The position numbers and the translations under genes were made by a program. From contig JAWOJF010000092.1 in NCBI GenBank assembly GCA_046481785.1, forward strand, positions 1 to 8,191: a stretch of DNA of 8,191 bases, written 5' to 3'. This document shows, piece by piece, positions 1 through 5,061 of this stretch; positions within the stretch are counted from its first letter, which is position 1; the number at the start of each line of letters is the position of its first letter. Source of the DNA: JAWOJF01 sp046481785. GTDB lineage: Bacteria; Bacteroidota; Ignavibacteria; Ignavibacteriales; Ignavibacteriaceae. The notes beneath the pieces were generated by a model. That model was not told where the DNA came from. It saw nothing but the letters and a program-made list of their open reading frames with translations, and ran no database searches.

Positions 1-555
1 TCTCAAACGGCAGAATAAATGCAAAGGGGCTTTAACCCCGTAAAAATTCACTGCCGGGTCTAATCTTTCCATTAGGGCAAGAAATAATGTTGGCATACTT
101 ACACAGTTACCTTTTTTAGTATCCATATAGCTGCTTAACAGACGGTGGTCGGTTATCTCTCCAAGAGGGTCATCCATATCATAAGAAAAAGGTAAGCTGT
201 CATTCCATATTCCCGGCTCATATATAAATGTTTTTACTGCAAGCAGTTTATCCATATCCCCGGTTCTTCCGGAAAGCATAAGATTTATTTCTTCTGTCAT
301 TTCATCCAGTTTTTTAAGATAATTCTCTATATCAACATTACTGTCAAATTCCTTTGCAATAACTAATGCCCAGTAGCCTATGTTTAAGTTTTCTTCTTTT
401 TCATTTTGTATGTCAAAAATGGATTGACCGGTATTTGCGGGTTGAGCAAAAAGTGAATGGGAGAGAAAGAATATGATATAGATAGAAAGCAATATATTTA
501 CAAACCTAGTTATCAAAAAATTTATTAAATGGCGATTATTTTCTTGCTCACTCAT
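1..555 (-). CDS. Transglutaminase-like (SirB1/Transglut_core2-type) exported protein, 3' part outside window
   Basis: The first 185 codons are visible from ATG at 555; the frame stays open to the left edge, so the protein continues outside. Residues about 18-37 form a hydrophobic segment ending in SLFAQPA, which looks like a signal peptide or membrane anchor after a longish polar start. The remainder follows the SirB1/Transglut_core2 layout: a helical lead with YLKKLDEMTEEINLML (about 79-94), then KGNCVSMPTLFLALMERL (148-165) holding the probable catalytic Cys151, then APLHLFCR (176-183) with the probable His179. SirB1 itself is cytoplasmic and lacks a signal peptide, so this is a secreted relative; substrate and reaction are unknown. 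The start overlaps the stop of the upstream membrane protein gene by ATGA (555-552), so the two are probably translationally coupled. No Shine-Dalgarno is visible. The family call is fairly secure, the role is not. Confidence 0.75.
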   Translation of the reverse strand, partial: MSEQENNRHLINFLITRFVNILLSIYIIFFLSHSLFAQPANTGQSIFDIQNEKEENLNIGYWALVIAKEFDSNVDIENYLKKLDEMTEEINLMLSGRTGDMDKLLAVKTFIYEPGIWNDSLPFSYDMDDPLGEITDHRLLSSYMDTKKGNCVSMPTLFLALMERLDPAVNFYGVKAPLHLFCRLR

Positions 556-878
556 AATGCTGTTAATTTTGCAAAAGGAATGAGAAATAGTATATATAAA
601 ACAAAGCATGCTATGCCTAGCCATTTATTAAATTTCATTATATGATAAAACAAAAAAACTAGAGAACAACAAAATATGAGGTACATGATAAAAGCAAATA
701 ACTCAGGAAAGCCCTTTGAAGAGCTAAAAATGTTTCTAAATATGAATTGATAAATAGCAATACCGACGCCAAATAAATTTGTATCCTTTAAGTAATAAAA
801 GTACACAGATTGTGAAACTATAGTTATTATAATAAACAAATAAAGGAAAATTCTATATTTTTGATTCTGCTTTTTCAT
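552..878 (-). CDS. Small multi-pass membrane protein, unknown function (possible immunity protein)
   Basis: This 108-residue protein is not recognised as a named family. It is strongly hydrophobic, with likely membrane segments at about 8-30, 57-81 and 86-105 and a weaker one near 35-50; Lys/Arg-rich ends suggest a cytoplasmic N-terminus. It lies downstream of an Rhs remnant and a broken small gene, and its stop overlaps the start of the transglutaminase-like gene by four bases (ATGA). Small membrane proteins directly behind Rhs tips are often immunity proteins against membrane-acting or periplasmic effectors, so that role is possible here. It could equally be an accessory partner of the transglutaminase-like protein. 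The ATG at 878 is 25 bases past the stop at 904 and has no Shine-Dalgarno. The reading frame looks real; the function is open. Confidence 0.6.
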   Translation of the reverse strand: MKKQNQKYRIFLYLFIIITIVSQSVYFYYLKDTNLFGVGIAIYQFIFRNIFSSSKGFPELFAFIMYLIFCCSLVFLFYHIMKFNKWLGIACFVLYILFLIPFAKLTAL

Positions 879-903
879 ATCTAAAATTAGTTAGAAATAG
901 TAG

Positions 904-1038
904 TTATTCTTCTTCTTTTTCACAAATTTGCTTGCCTGTTATTGGATCATAATAATAAGGGACTCTCCTAGGGATTATATATGTTTTCATGGGTCTCCAT
1001 CTTTCTTTTAAATATTCTTGATATGCTTCCGGCCCCAT
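904..1038 (-). CDS. Possible 44-codon ORF, hypothetical
   Basis: ATG at 1038 is preceded by AGAAGG, seven bases upstream, a fair ribosome binding site. The frame reads MGPEAYQEYLKERWRPMKTY and ends with a YYYDPITGKQIC stretch and an acidic EKEEE tail. Composition is protein-like (Tyr, Pro, charged residues), but no family is recognised. It overlaps in another frame the more convincing frameshifted gene at 968-1149. The same frame, read through one TAA at 1057-1059, continues upstream to the ATG at 1149. Either this is a short real gene or both frames are fragments of a decayed Rhs-associated product. Confidence 0.3.
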   Translation of the reverse strand: MGPEAYQEYLKERWRPMKTYIIPRRVPYYYDPITGKQICEKEEE

Positions 1039-1149
1039 AGGCACCTTCTGGTAATATTAACGCTCCCCCTCTGCTTTTTCTATTAGAAACACAATAAAAT
1101 CATTGCTATTAGGGCCGACAAAATTGTAATCTGGAAGAATTGTCTTCAT
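968..1149 (-). pseudogene. Frameshifted small gene after an Rhs core, GPNSN-type domain
   Basis: ATG at 1149 overlaps the stop of the Rhs remnant by ATGA. The frame reads MKTILPDYNFVGPNSNDFIV and stops at TAA 1057-1059 after about 30 codons. A second frame of the same strand immediately carries on with protein-like sequence, GGALILPEGAYGAGSISRIF then KRK, ending at TAG 970-968. The switch falls between an A5 and a G5 run (about 1066-1080), typical places for an indel, so one original frame of about 60 codons is likely. The GPNSN-x-F...LPEGAYG pattern recalls the last part of papain-like/NlpC-type domains found behind Rhs proteins, where the first Asn-x-Asn region is often NCN or NSN. That likeness is from memory and weak. 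The break could also be a sequencing error. Confidence 0.4.
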
Positions 1150-1223
1150 AATGTTAAATATTTCAAATATTTTATTTTATCCGCCAGCGGGTCTACCTGC
1201 AGCCATCTGGCTATCCTGCTATT

Positions 1224-1244
1224 CCCGCATACGGGATAAACTCC
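1224..1244 (-). repeat. 21-bp interspersed repeat, copy 1
   Basis: This copy begins CCCGCATACGGG, a hairpin with 4-5 bp arms, and continues ATAAACTCC. On the minus strand it encodes GVYPVCG in frame, placed inside Rhs remnant A between ARY and NSRIARW where other Rhs cores have YD. It is identical to the copy at 2130-2150. Confidence 0.75.
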
Positions 1245-1301
1245 ATATCTTGCGCCAAAATAATCATATCCGGTTTCATTGTCACGTTCTTTTCCGGTAA
1301 A

Positions 1302-1320
1302 CCTGCCTGCGGCAGGCAGG
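1302..1320. repeat. 19-bp perfect palindrome (REP-like), inserted in Rhs remnant A
   Basis: CCTGCCTGCGGCAGGCAGG has two 9-bp arms around a single central base. It is GC-rich in an AT-rich window and would form a strong hairpin. The homologous site of the second Rhs remnant (about 2203-2206) lacks it, so it looks like an insertion. As 19 is not a multiple of three, it shifts the Rhs frame. It is followed by a second inverted repeat, AGGCCTAT (1318-1325) with ATAGGCCT (1338-1345). Confidence 0.8.
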
Positions 1321-1388
1321 CCTATACTTATCGGTGGATAGGCCTGAGACAAGGCTTCTGCCGTCAAGCTGCATTCCCCAGGGGTTTC

Positions 1389-1409
1389 CCCGCATGTGGG
1401 ATAAACTCC
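1389..1409 (-). repeat. 21-bp interspersed repeat, copy 2
   Basis: This copy has two differences from the others (CCCGCATGTGGG then ATAAACTCC). It lies at a different point of the Rhs sequence, just upstream of GNPWGMQLDGRS. The adjoining bases 1376-1391 form two further overlapping hairpins, CCCCAGGGG and GGGGTTTCCCC. Its different location shows that the repeat occurs independently of the Rhs duplication. Confidence 0.7.
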
Positions 1410-1410
1410 A

Positions 1411-1683
1411 TCATCATGTAATTACTGCATCTTGTTTATAAGTAAAACTGATAACGACAGTAAATATCCCAATTGAATTGATAAAACAATTAATTGAAGA
1501 TAAAGAAGTTAAAGAGATTGAGGTGAGGAGGTAGGGCTTACTCACCTGCCATTTATCAATTAATTGTGCTCAATGTAAATAGTTTAAACGTACTATTAGT
1601 CTGAGGATACTGCAGCCCACCACTATCTTGTACGTATTACCTTCTTTAACGGTAGACAGTTACAGCCTAGTTGCTAATTCATC
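1411..1683. other. Stretch of about 270 bases without a convincing gene
   Basis: No Rhs sequence or complete gene is seen here on either strand. On the plus strand 1442-1534 reads TVNIPIELIKQLIEDKEVKE and a few more residues before TAG. That is protein-like, faintly like a CopG/ribbon-helix-helix antitoxin start, but it has no ATG and is only about 30 codons long. The rest, up to the stop of the membrane protein at 1684, shows no repeat, tRNA or strong hairpin. It probably separates two Rhs tip cassettes. Confidence 0.4.
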
Positions 1684-2034
1684 CTAGTTAATCTCGTCTA
1701 ATTCATAGAAAATTGAAATATTTAATAAAATCATTATAATAATCGAAAAAGAGAGAATAAGCAGATTGTCATTGTAATCTTTATAATTTTTTATAAATAT
1801 ATAATCTAGAGGTGCAATAGGAATTATTAAATAAATATTAATAAAATTTATTCTAAGCGACTGGTATTTTATAACAAACAACCTTATCAAAATAAAAAGT
1901 AAGATGAGCATTATCGAATAATATACAAAATCATTCATTTCATAATAATGGAGACCCGAAAGTTTAATAAAGTTTATTATGCTAATAGCGCACAATAAAA
2001 GAAGGAATAATCTTTTATATGGATCAAATGTCAT
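1684..2034 (-). CDS. Small multi-pass membrane protein, candidate immunity protein for Rhs tip B
   Basis: The product is 116 residues and very rich in Ile and Leu. Likely membrane segments lie at about 9-28, 35-55, 65-80 and 89-110, giving three to four passes with short loops. No family is recognised. Its ATG at 2034 overlaps the stop of Rhs remnant B by ATGA, so translation is probably coupled. This is the classical position of the immunity gene after an Rhs or other polymorphic toxin tip, and several membrane-targeting toxins have membrane immunity proteins. The A+T content is higher than in the signalling and transport genes of the window, consistent with a recently exchanged cassette. 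Function is inferred from position only. Confidence 0.6.
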   Translation of the reverse strand: MTFDPYKRLFLLLLCAISIINFIKLSGLHYYEMNDFVYYSIMLILLFILIRLFVIKYQSLRINFINIYLIIPIAPLDYIFIKNYKDYNDNLLILSFSIIIMILLNISIFYELDEIN

Positions 2035-2252
2035 TTTTTGTATATACTTTTATAAAGAGATTTGTTAATCTTAACACTATTGTCGCTAAACGAACTATAC
2101 ATCCCATAACCAGACACACCTAAATTACCCCCGCATACGGGATAAACTCCATATCTTGCAAAATAATCATATCCGGTTTCATTGTCACGTTCTTTTCCGG
2201 TAAATTTATACTTATCATTTATACCGGTAAAGCTTCTGCCGTCAAGCTGCAT
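2031..2252 (-). pseudogene. Orphan Rhs core end with variable tip (remnant B)
   Basis: From ATG 2252 the frame reads MQLDGRSFTGINDKYKF, then TGKERDNETGYDYFARY, which is the Rhs core C-terminus (the usual GARY has lost one residue). The 21-bp repeat follows, giving GVYPVCG, and then about 32 residues (GNLGVSGYGMYSSFSDNSVK and a Lys/Tyr-rich end) unrelated to remnant A. The DPLADK segment is absent, so the core is cut short. In full-length Rhs proteins the segment after the core is the toxic tip; 32 residues is short for an enzyme but could fit a small membrane-active peptide, agreeing with the membrane protein overlapping downstream by ATGA. In-frame extension upstream reaches YDPWG and then TAA near 2275. 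It may be silent, or a template for recombination into a complete rhs gene elsewhere. Confidence 0.65.
2130..2150 (-). repeat. 21-bp interspersed repeat, copy 3
   Basis: This copy is identical to copy 1 and sits at the equivalent site in Rhs remnant B, directly after YDYFARY. It encodes GVYPVCG in frame and forms the boundary between the conserved core and the variable C-terminal tip. Confidence 0.75.
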
Positions 2253-2410
2253 TCCCCATGGATCATATTGTAGTTAGCCGGTTTGAATTTATTAATAGGC
2301 GTATATTTATCTCGATTACGGCGTTCTAAAATAACAAACAGAACTGGAATATGCGTGTTGACTAAAGATAAACCTAACCATAAGCAGGTATGAGACTGAA
2401 AAGTCATCAT
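2253..2410 (-). pseudogene. Probable decayed upstream part of Rhs remnant B
   Basis: An open frame starts at ATG 2410 and runs as SLVNTHIPVLFVILERRNRD, then KYTPINKFKPANYN, meeting the Rhs core in a different frame. Adding back a single T near 2267 would join it to give ANYNYDPWGMQLDGRS. Rhs proteins commonly have a GNTR...VI.ERR...Y-x-PWGM layout just before the core, so this may be the degraded preceding segment. The likeness is weak and the frame may be chance. Confidence 0.3.
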
Positions 2411-2489
2411 GATATTGTTATTCGTAAAAAAAAATTCTTATTTTGCATACAACATTATAAGACCCCAAAACACCCATGGATACTTAACA

Positions 2490-2648
2490 GACGGAGGCAC
2501 TGAAAGGTCTTAGTATCCCTTATACAGCACCTGCTGTTTTTCAATGAGCTGCAATATTATTGTGCAGGAGCTTAAAGGGGAAATCTTTGTGGATTCTATA
2601 GAAAAGGAATAATCAGGTTCATTATCCTTCTCCCATAAAATTTTTTAT
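2490..2648 (+). pseudogene. Decayed C-terminal end of a histidine kinase (HATPase_c) before the receiver gene
   Basis: Between 2492 and 2515 the sequence reads GGT-x-KGLSI if one base is gained, resembling the G2 box GGTGLGLSI of histidine kinases. At 2556-2609 an open frame reads IIVQELKGEIFVDSIEKE, then TAA, then SGSLSFSHKIFY, in the same frame as the receiver ATG at 2649. IV..L.GEI.V.S.E..GS.F.F is the standard ending of a HATPase_c domain, so a stop has probably replaced a Gly codon. About 40 bases between the two blocks do not fit. No upstream kinase sequence is present; what precedes is the Rhs zone. The small ORF 2544-2612 (22 codons) is therefore probably not a gene. The operon promoter must lie in or before this stretch; I see only a weak TTGTTA (2415) and TATTTT (2439) pair. 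Confidence 0.45.
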
Positions 2649-3032
2649 ATGACAAATAGAAAAAATATTCTTGTAGTTGATGACGAACTTGATGTTCAGC
2701 ATCTTTTTAAACAAATGTTCAGAAAAGAGATTAAATCCGGAGAAATTATTTTTGATTTTGCTTTTTCGGGAGAAGAGGCTCTGCTGCTTCTAAAAAAGAA
2801 AGAGCCGGCAGATATTGTTCTGATACTTTCAGATATAAATATGCCCGGTATGAACGGGTTGGAATTATTAAAAAATATAAAAAAAGATTATTCTCATTTA
2901 AAAGTCTTTATGATAACAGCATATTCGGATGAGGAAAACTACAGGGAAGCAGTAACTAACGGCGCCGACGATTACCTGAATAAGCCGCTCGACTTTGAAA
3001 ATCTTAAAAATAAAATTTTATCAATAGGTTAG
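2649..3032 (+). CDS. Stand-alone response regulator receiver (CheY-like)
   Basis: This 127-residue protein is a single receiver domain. The acidic pocket is Asp11-Asp12 in ILVVDDE, the phosphoacceptor is Asp62 in LILSDINMPGMNG, and the switch residues are Thr90 (MITAY) and Lys112 (NKPLDF). No output domain is present, so it probably acts by protein contact, as a phosphate sink or relay for the next gene. It begins the four-gene operon, and the receiver-phosphatase gene starts four bases after its stop. There is no Shine-Dalgarno before the ATG; the upstream frame is open for another 12 codons and resembles a kinase end, so it may once have been the receiver of a hybrid kinase. Phosphodonor unknown; no intact kinase lies in the window. 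Confidence 0.9.
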   Translation: MTNRKNILVVDDELDVQHLFKQMFRKEIKSGEIIFDFAFSGEEALLLLKKKEPADIVLILSDINMPGMNGLELLKNIKKDYSHLKVFMITAYSDEENYREAVTNGADDYLNKPLDFENLKNKILSIG

Positions 3033-3036
3033 CTAT

Positions 3037-4227
3037 ATGCCTTATAATATTCTTGTAGTTGATGACGAACCTGATCTTGAATTAATGATGAAGCAGAAGT
3101 TCAGAAAACAAATAAAAGCAGATGAACTTCATTTCAAGTTTGCCTGCAACGGTGTGGATGCCTTAAACCAACTAAGCACCGACGGGGATGTTGATCTTAT
3201 CCTGACAGATATTAACATGCCGGAAATGGATGGTTTAACCTTGCTGTTAAAACTTAAGGAAATGAAAACCATTACTAAAGCAGTTGTAGTATCGGCATAC
3301 GGAGATATGGACAATATCCGTATTGCTATGAACCGGGGTGCATTTGATTTTCTTACAAAGCCGCTTGATTTTACCGATCTTGATGTTACTATGACTAAAA
3401 CTTTTGAAGAGCTGCAGCAGGTTAAGCAGGCTATTCTGTTTAAGAACCAGCTTTTAACCATCCAGAAAGAACTTGATATTGCATGGGATATTCAGCAGTC
3501 CATGCTTCCTCCTGCATTTAAACCATCTTCAGTGAATGATAAAATTGAACTTATTGCAGCAATGAAACCTGCCAAAGAAGTAGGCGGCGATCTTTATGAC
3601 TATTTTTACATGAATAGTAAAGGCAATAGCAGCAATGGGAAACAAGAAAGCAAACTTGCGTTTGTTCTCGGAGATGTTTCGGGCAAAGGAGTACCATCTG
3701 CAATGTTTATGGCAATGAGCAGGATGCTTCTAAAATCAACTGCACTTAATGTGGGAGACCCGGCAGAATGTATTACTCACGTGAATAGAATACTTTCGGT
3801 AGAAAGCATTTCAACTATGTTTGTAACCTTATTTTATGGCATCCTTGATGTTAATACTGGTGAAGTGGAATTTGTTAATGCCGGTCATAACCCCCCCTAT
3901 ATTATTAAACAAAATGGCGGGCTTATAACCCTGAGCAATGAATCACAGATTGCACTTGGAGTTGTTGAAGGATATAACTTCACCTCCGGCAAATTCAAGC
4001 TTGAACCCTGCGATACGTTCTTCCTTTTTACAGACGGCGTTACTGAAGCCTTTAACAAGGAAGAAGACCTTTATGGAGAAAAACGTCTTGAGGAAAAACT
4101 TACTGAGTTTTCCGGTAATTCAACAAAAGATATTATAAATAAAGTAATAGAAGATGTTAAGCTTTTCTCGGCAGGAGCTCCGCAGTCGGATGATATCACA
4201 GTTATGGGGTTAAGATATAATAAATAA
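3037..4227 (+). CDS. Receiver-PP2C (SpoIIE/RsbU-type) serine phosphatase
   Basis: The product is 396 residues. An N-terminal receiver (about 3-122) has Asp9-Asp10, phosphoacceptor Asp58 in LILTDINMPEMDG, Ser86 and Lys108. A helical linker (about 123-158) contains the LDIAWDIQQSMLPP signature usual before SpoIIE domains. The PP2C domain (about 165-394) keeps its metal ligands: Asp185 in EVGGDLYD, Asp213 in LGDVSGKG, Asp333 in LFTDGVTEA, and Asp385/Asp386 in QSDDITVM. It should be an active Mn/Mg phosphatase, switched by phosphorylation of the receiver, that dephosphorylates the STAS protein two genes downstream, as RsbU and SpoIIE do. Architecture resembles RssB/HsbR-type regulators. The kinase gene follows after one base. 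The first 25 coding bases of VVDD match the preceding receiver gene exactly. Confidence 0.93.
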   Translation: MPYNILVVDDEPDLELMMKQKFRKQIKADELHFKFACNGVDALNQLSTDGDVDLILTDINMPEMDGLTLLLKLKEMKTITKAVVVSAYGDMDNIRIAMNRGAFDFLTKPLDFTDLDVTMTKTFEELQQVKQAILFKNQLLTIQKELDIAWDIQQSMLPPAFKPSSVNDKIELIAAMKPAKEVGGDLYDYFYMNSKGNSSNGKQESKLAFVLGDVSGKGVPSAMFMAMSRMLLKSTALNVGDPAECITHVNRILSVESISTMFVTLFYGILDVNTGEVEFVNAGHNPPYIIKQNGGLITLSNESQIALGVVEGYNFTSGKFKLEPCDTFFLFTDGVTEAFNKEEDLYGEKRLEEKLTEFSGNSTKDIINKVIEDVKLFSAGAPQSDDITVMGLRYNK

Positions 4228-4228
4228 T

Positions 4229-4657
4229 ATGGAACAGGTAGTATCCCTGGAACTGAGAAATAATCTGGAAGAGTCAGAGATTATTATTACAACAGTTGAA
4301 AAATACTGGAATGATAATAATCTTAACCATCATACTCTTTTTAACATCAACCTTGCTGTTGAGGAGGTATTCAGCAATATTGTCCGGTACGCATTTACTG
4401 ATAAGAATCAGCATTTTATATTTTTTAATGCATACCGGGATAAAGACCTGTTCCGGATAGAATTCATAGATGATGGGAGGAAATTTAATCCTACCGTCCA
4501 GGAAAAACCGGATGTTAATGCTTCTATTGATGAACGGGAACCGGGGGGGCTTGGAATATTCCTTGTTAAAAATTTTTCTGAAAATGTAAATTACATTAGA
4601 GAAGAGGGAAAAAATAAACTCTTTATAACTTTTAACCTGAAAAACGGAGCACATTAA
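4229..4657 (+). CDS. RsbW/SpoIIAB-like serine kinase (HATPase_c_2)
   Basis: This 142-residue GHKL ATPase contains an N box LAVEEVFSNIVRYAF (Glu46 and Asn50), a D-x-G box FIDDGRKFNP (Asp82, Gly83) and a glycine loop PGGLGIFLVKN (105-115). All ATP-site residues seem intact. Proteins of this size and type phosphorylate a serine on a STAS partner and bind either that partner or a sigma factor or other target. The gene lies between the PP2C phosphatase (1 nt upstream) and the STAS gene (1 nt overlap), so this is the kinase arm of the switch. No sigma factor is encoded nearby, so the controlled target is unknown. The call at family level is secure; whether it is an anti-sigma factor is inference. 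Confidence 0.9.
   Translation: MEQVVSLELRNNLEESEIIITTVEKYWNDNNLNHHTLFNINLAVEEVFSNIVRYAFTDKNQHFIFFNAYRDKDLFRIEFIDDGRKFNPTVQEKPDVNASIDEREPGGLGIFLVKNFSENVNYIREEGKNKLFITFNLKNGAH
4646..4649 (+). promoter_or_regulatory. Ribosome binding site for the STAS gene
   Basis: GGAG seven bases before the ATG at 4657, inside the end of the kinase gene. It is notable because most other starts in the window have none, and it supports strong translation of the last gene, matching the usual need for more STAS protein than kinase. Confidence 0.5.
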
Positions 4658-4983
4658 TGCAGATCTCGATAGAAACAAAAGATAATTATACAATCATTAC
4701 ACCTGAAGGCAAACTTGATTCTGTTACATCGCAAGAGCTTGAAGAAAAGATAACAATTCTTATAAATGAAAATAAAAACAATTTATTAATAAATTTTGAA
4801 AAGCTTAATTATATAAGCAGTGCAGGGCTGAGAGTTCTTTTAATTGCCGCAAAAAAAACAAAAGCTATAAGCGGAGAGGTCAGGTTGTCGTCATTAAATC
4901 CGCAGATAAAGGATGTTTTTAATATTTCAGGATTTTCGTCTTTGTTTAAAATTTATGATACGGCTGCTGAGGCTTCGTTTTAA
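4657..4983 (+). CDS. STAS-domain anti-anti-sigma-like protein (RsbV/SpoIIAA family)
   Basis: The whole 108-residue protein is one STAS domain: starting strand with PEGKLDSVTSQEL (16-28), then the conserved LNYISSAGLRVLL (50-62), and an end with the NISGFSSLFKIY motif. By alignment with SpoIIAA (DSSG, phospho-Ser58), Ser55 is the phosphorylation site; the preceding Asp is Ser54, a common change in this family. Expected cycle: Ser55 is phosphorylated by the kinase encoded just upstream and dephosphorylated by the PP2C phosphatase, and the unphosphorylated form binds the kinase. The start overlaps the kinase stop (TAATG) and is preceded by GGAG with 7-base spacing, so coupling is likely. It is the last gene of the operon. 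Confidence 0.9.
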   Translation: MQISIETKDNYTIITPEGKLDSVTSQELEEKITILINENKNNLLINFEKLNYISSAGLRVLLIAAKKTKAISGEVRLSSLNPQIKDVFNISGFSSLFKIYDTAAEASF

Positions 4984-4985
4984 AA

Positions 4986-5005
4986 CTTAGTGGCTAAAAA
5001 CTAAG
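4986..5005. terminator. Weak hairpin between convergent operons
   Basis: CTTAGT and ACTAAG can pair (6 bp, 8-base loop) right after the STAS stop codon, in the 78-base gap between convergent genes. No T run follows on either strand, so it is at best a weak terminator. The remainder of the gap contains only AT-rich sequence with a TTAATTAA palindrome. Confidence 0.3.
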
Positions 5006-5061
5006 ATAAGTAACTTGGACTTCCCTCTTATTAATTAAGCAGATTTAGTTGTAATACTTTA

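Larger units (their letters stand above)
1146..1410 (-). pseudogene. Rhs repeat-associated core remnant A, interrupted by a palindrome
   Basis: Only the C-terminal end of an Rhs core is present. One frame gives WGMQLDGRS...STDKYR, another gives FTGKERDNETGYDYFGARY and later SRIARWLQVDPLADK. The frames meet at a 19-bp palindrome at 1302-1320; removing it gives a continuous STDKYRFTGKERDNETG, the canonical Rhs core. A further 21-bp repeat adds GVYPVCG between ARY and the NSRIARW segment, and a third repeat copy sits at the 5' end of the remnant. After DPLADK the usual YPGWSPYNY is missing and only nine unrelated residues precede the stop. No start is convincing: TTG would give a 73-residue product, and an ATG at 1374 lies in the broken frame. 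In Rhs proteins this core closes the shell around a variable C-terminal toxin; here it is a relic or an orphan tip donor. Confidence 0.75.

Noticed and set aside
11..50. GGGG...CCCC hairpin near the left edge, resembling a terminator stem
   Set aside because: It lies inside the coding frame of the transglutaminase-like protein (YGVKAPL), has no T run, and is explained by codons.
1201..1410. CRISPR array, suggested by several short palindromic repeats
   Set aside because: The repeats are irregularly spaced (about 145 and 720 bases apart), lie within Rhs coding sequence, and no cas gene is present.
1442..1534. Plus-strand stretch NIPIELIKQLIEDKEVKE as a possible CopG-type antitoxin
   Set aside because: There is no ATG, only about 30 codons and no partner toxin; the likeness is too slight to call a gene.
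2415..2446. TTGTTA...TATTTTG as a promoter for the signalling operon
   Set aside because: The spacing is 18 bases, but AT-rich sequence gives such matches easily, and it does not fit the Bacteroidota TAnnTTTG box exactly.
3129..3461. 110-codon minus-strand open frame inside the receiver-phosphatase gene
   Set aside because: It is opposite a gene with all catalytic motifs conserved and has no recognisable domain or start signal; it is a shadow.
4274..4693. 139-codon minus-strand open frame opposite the RsbW-like kinase
   Set aside because: The plus-strand kinase is clearly real; the antisense product resembles nothing and arises from the AT-rich composition.
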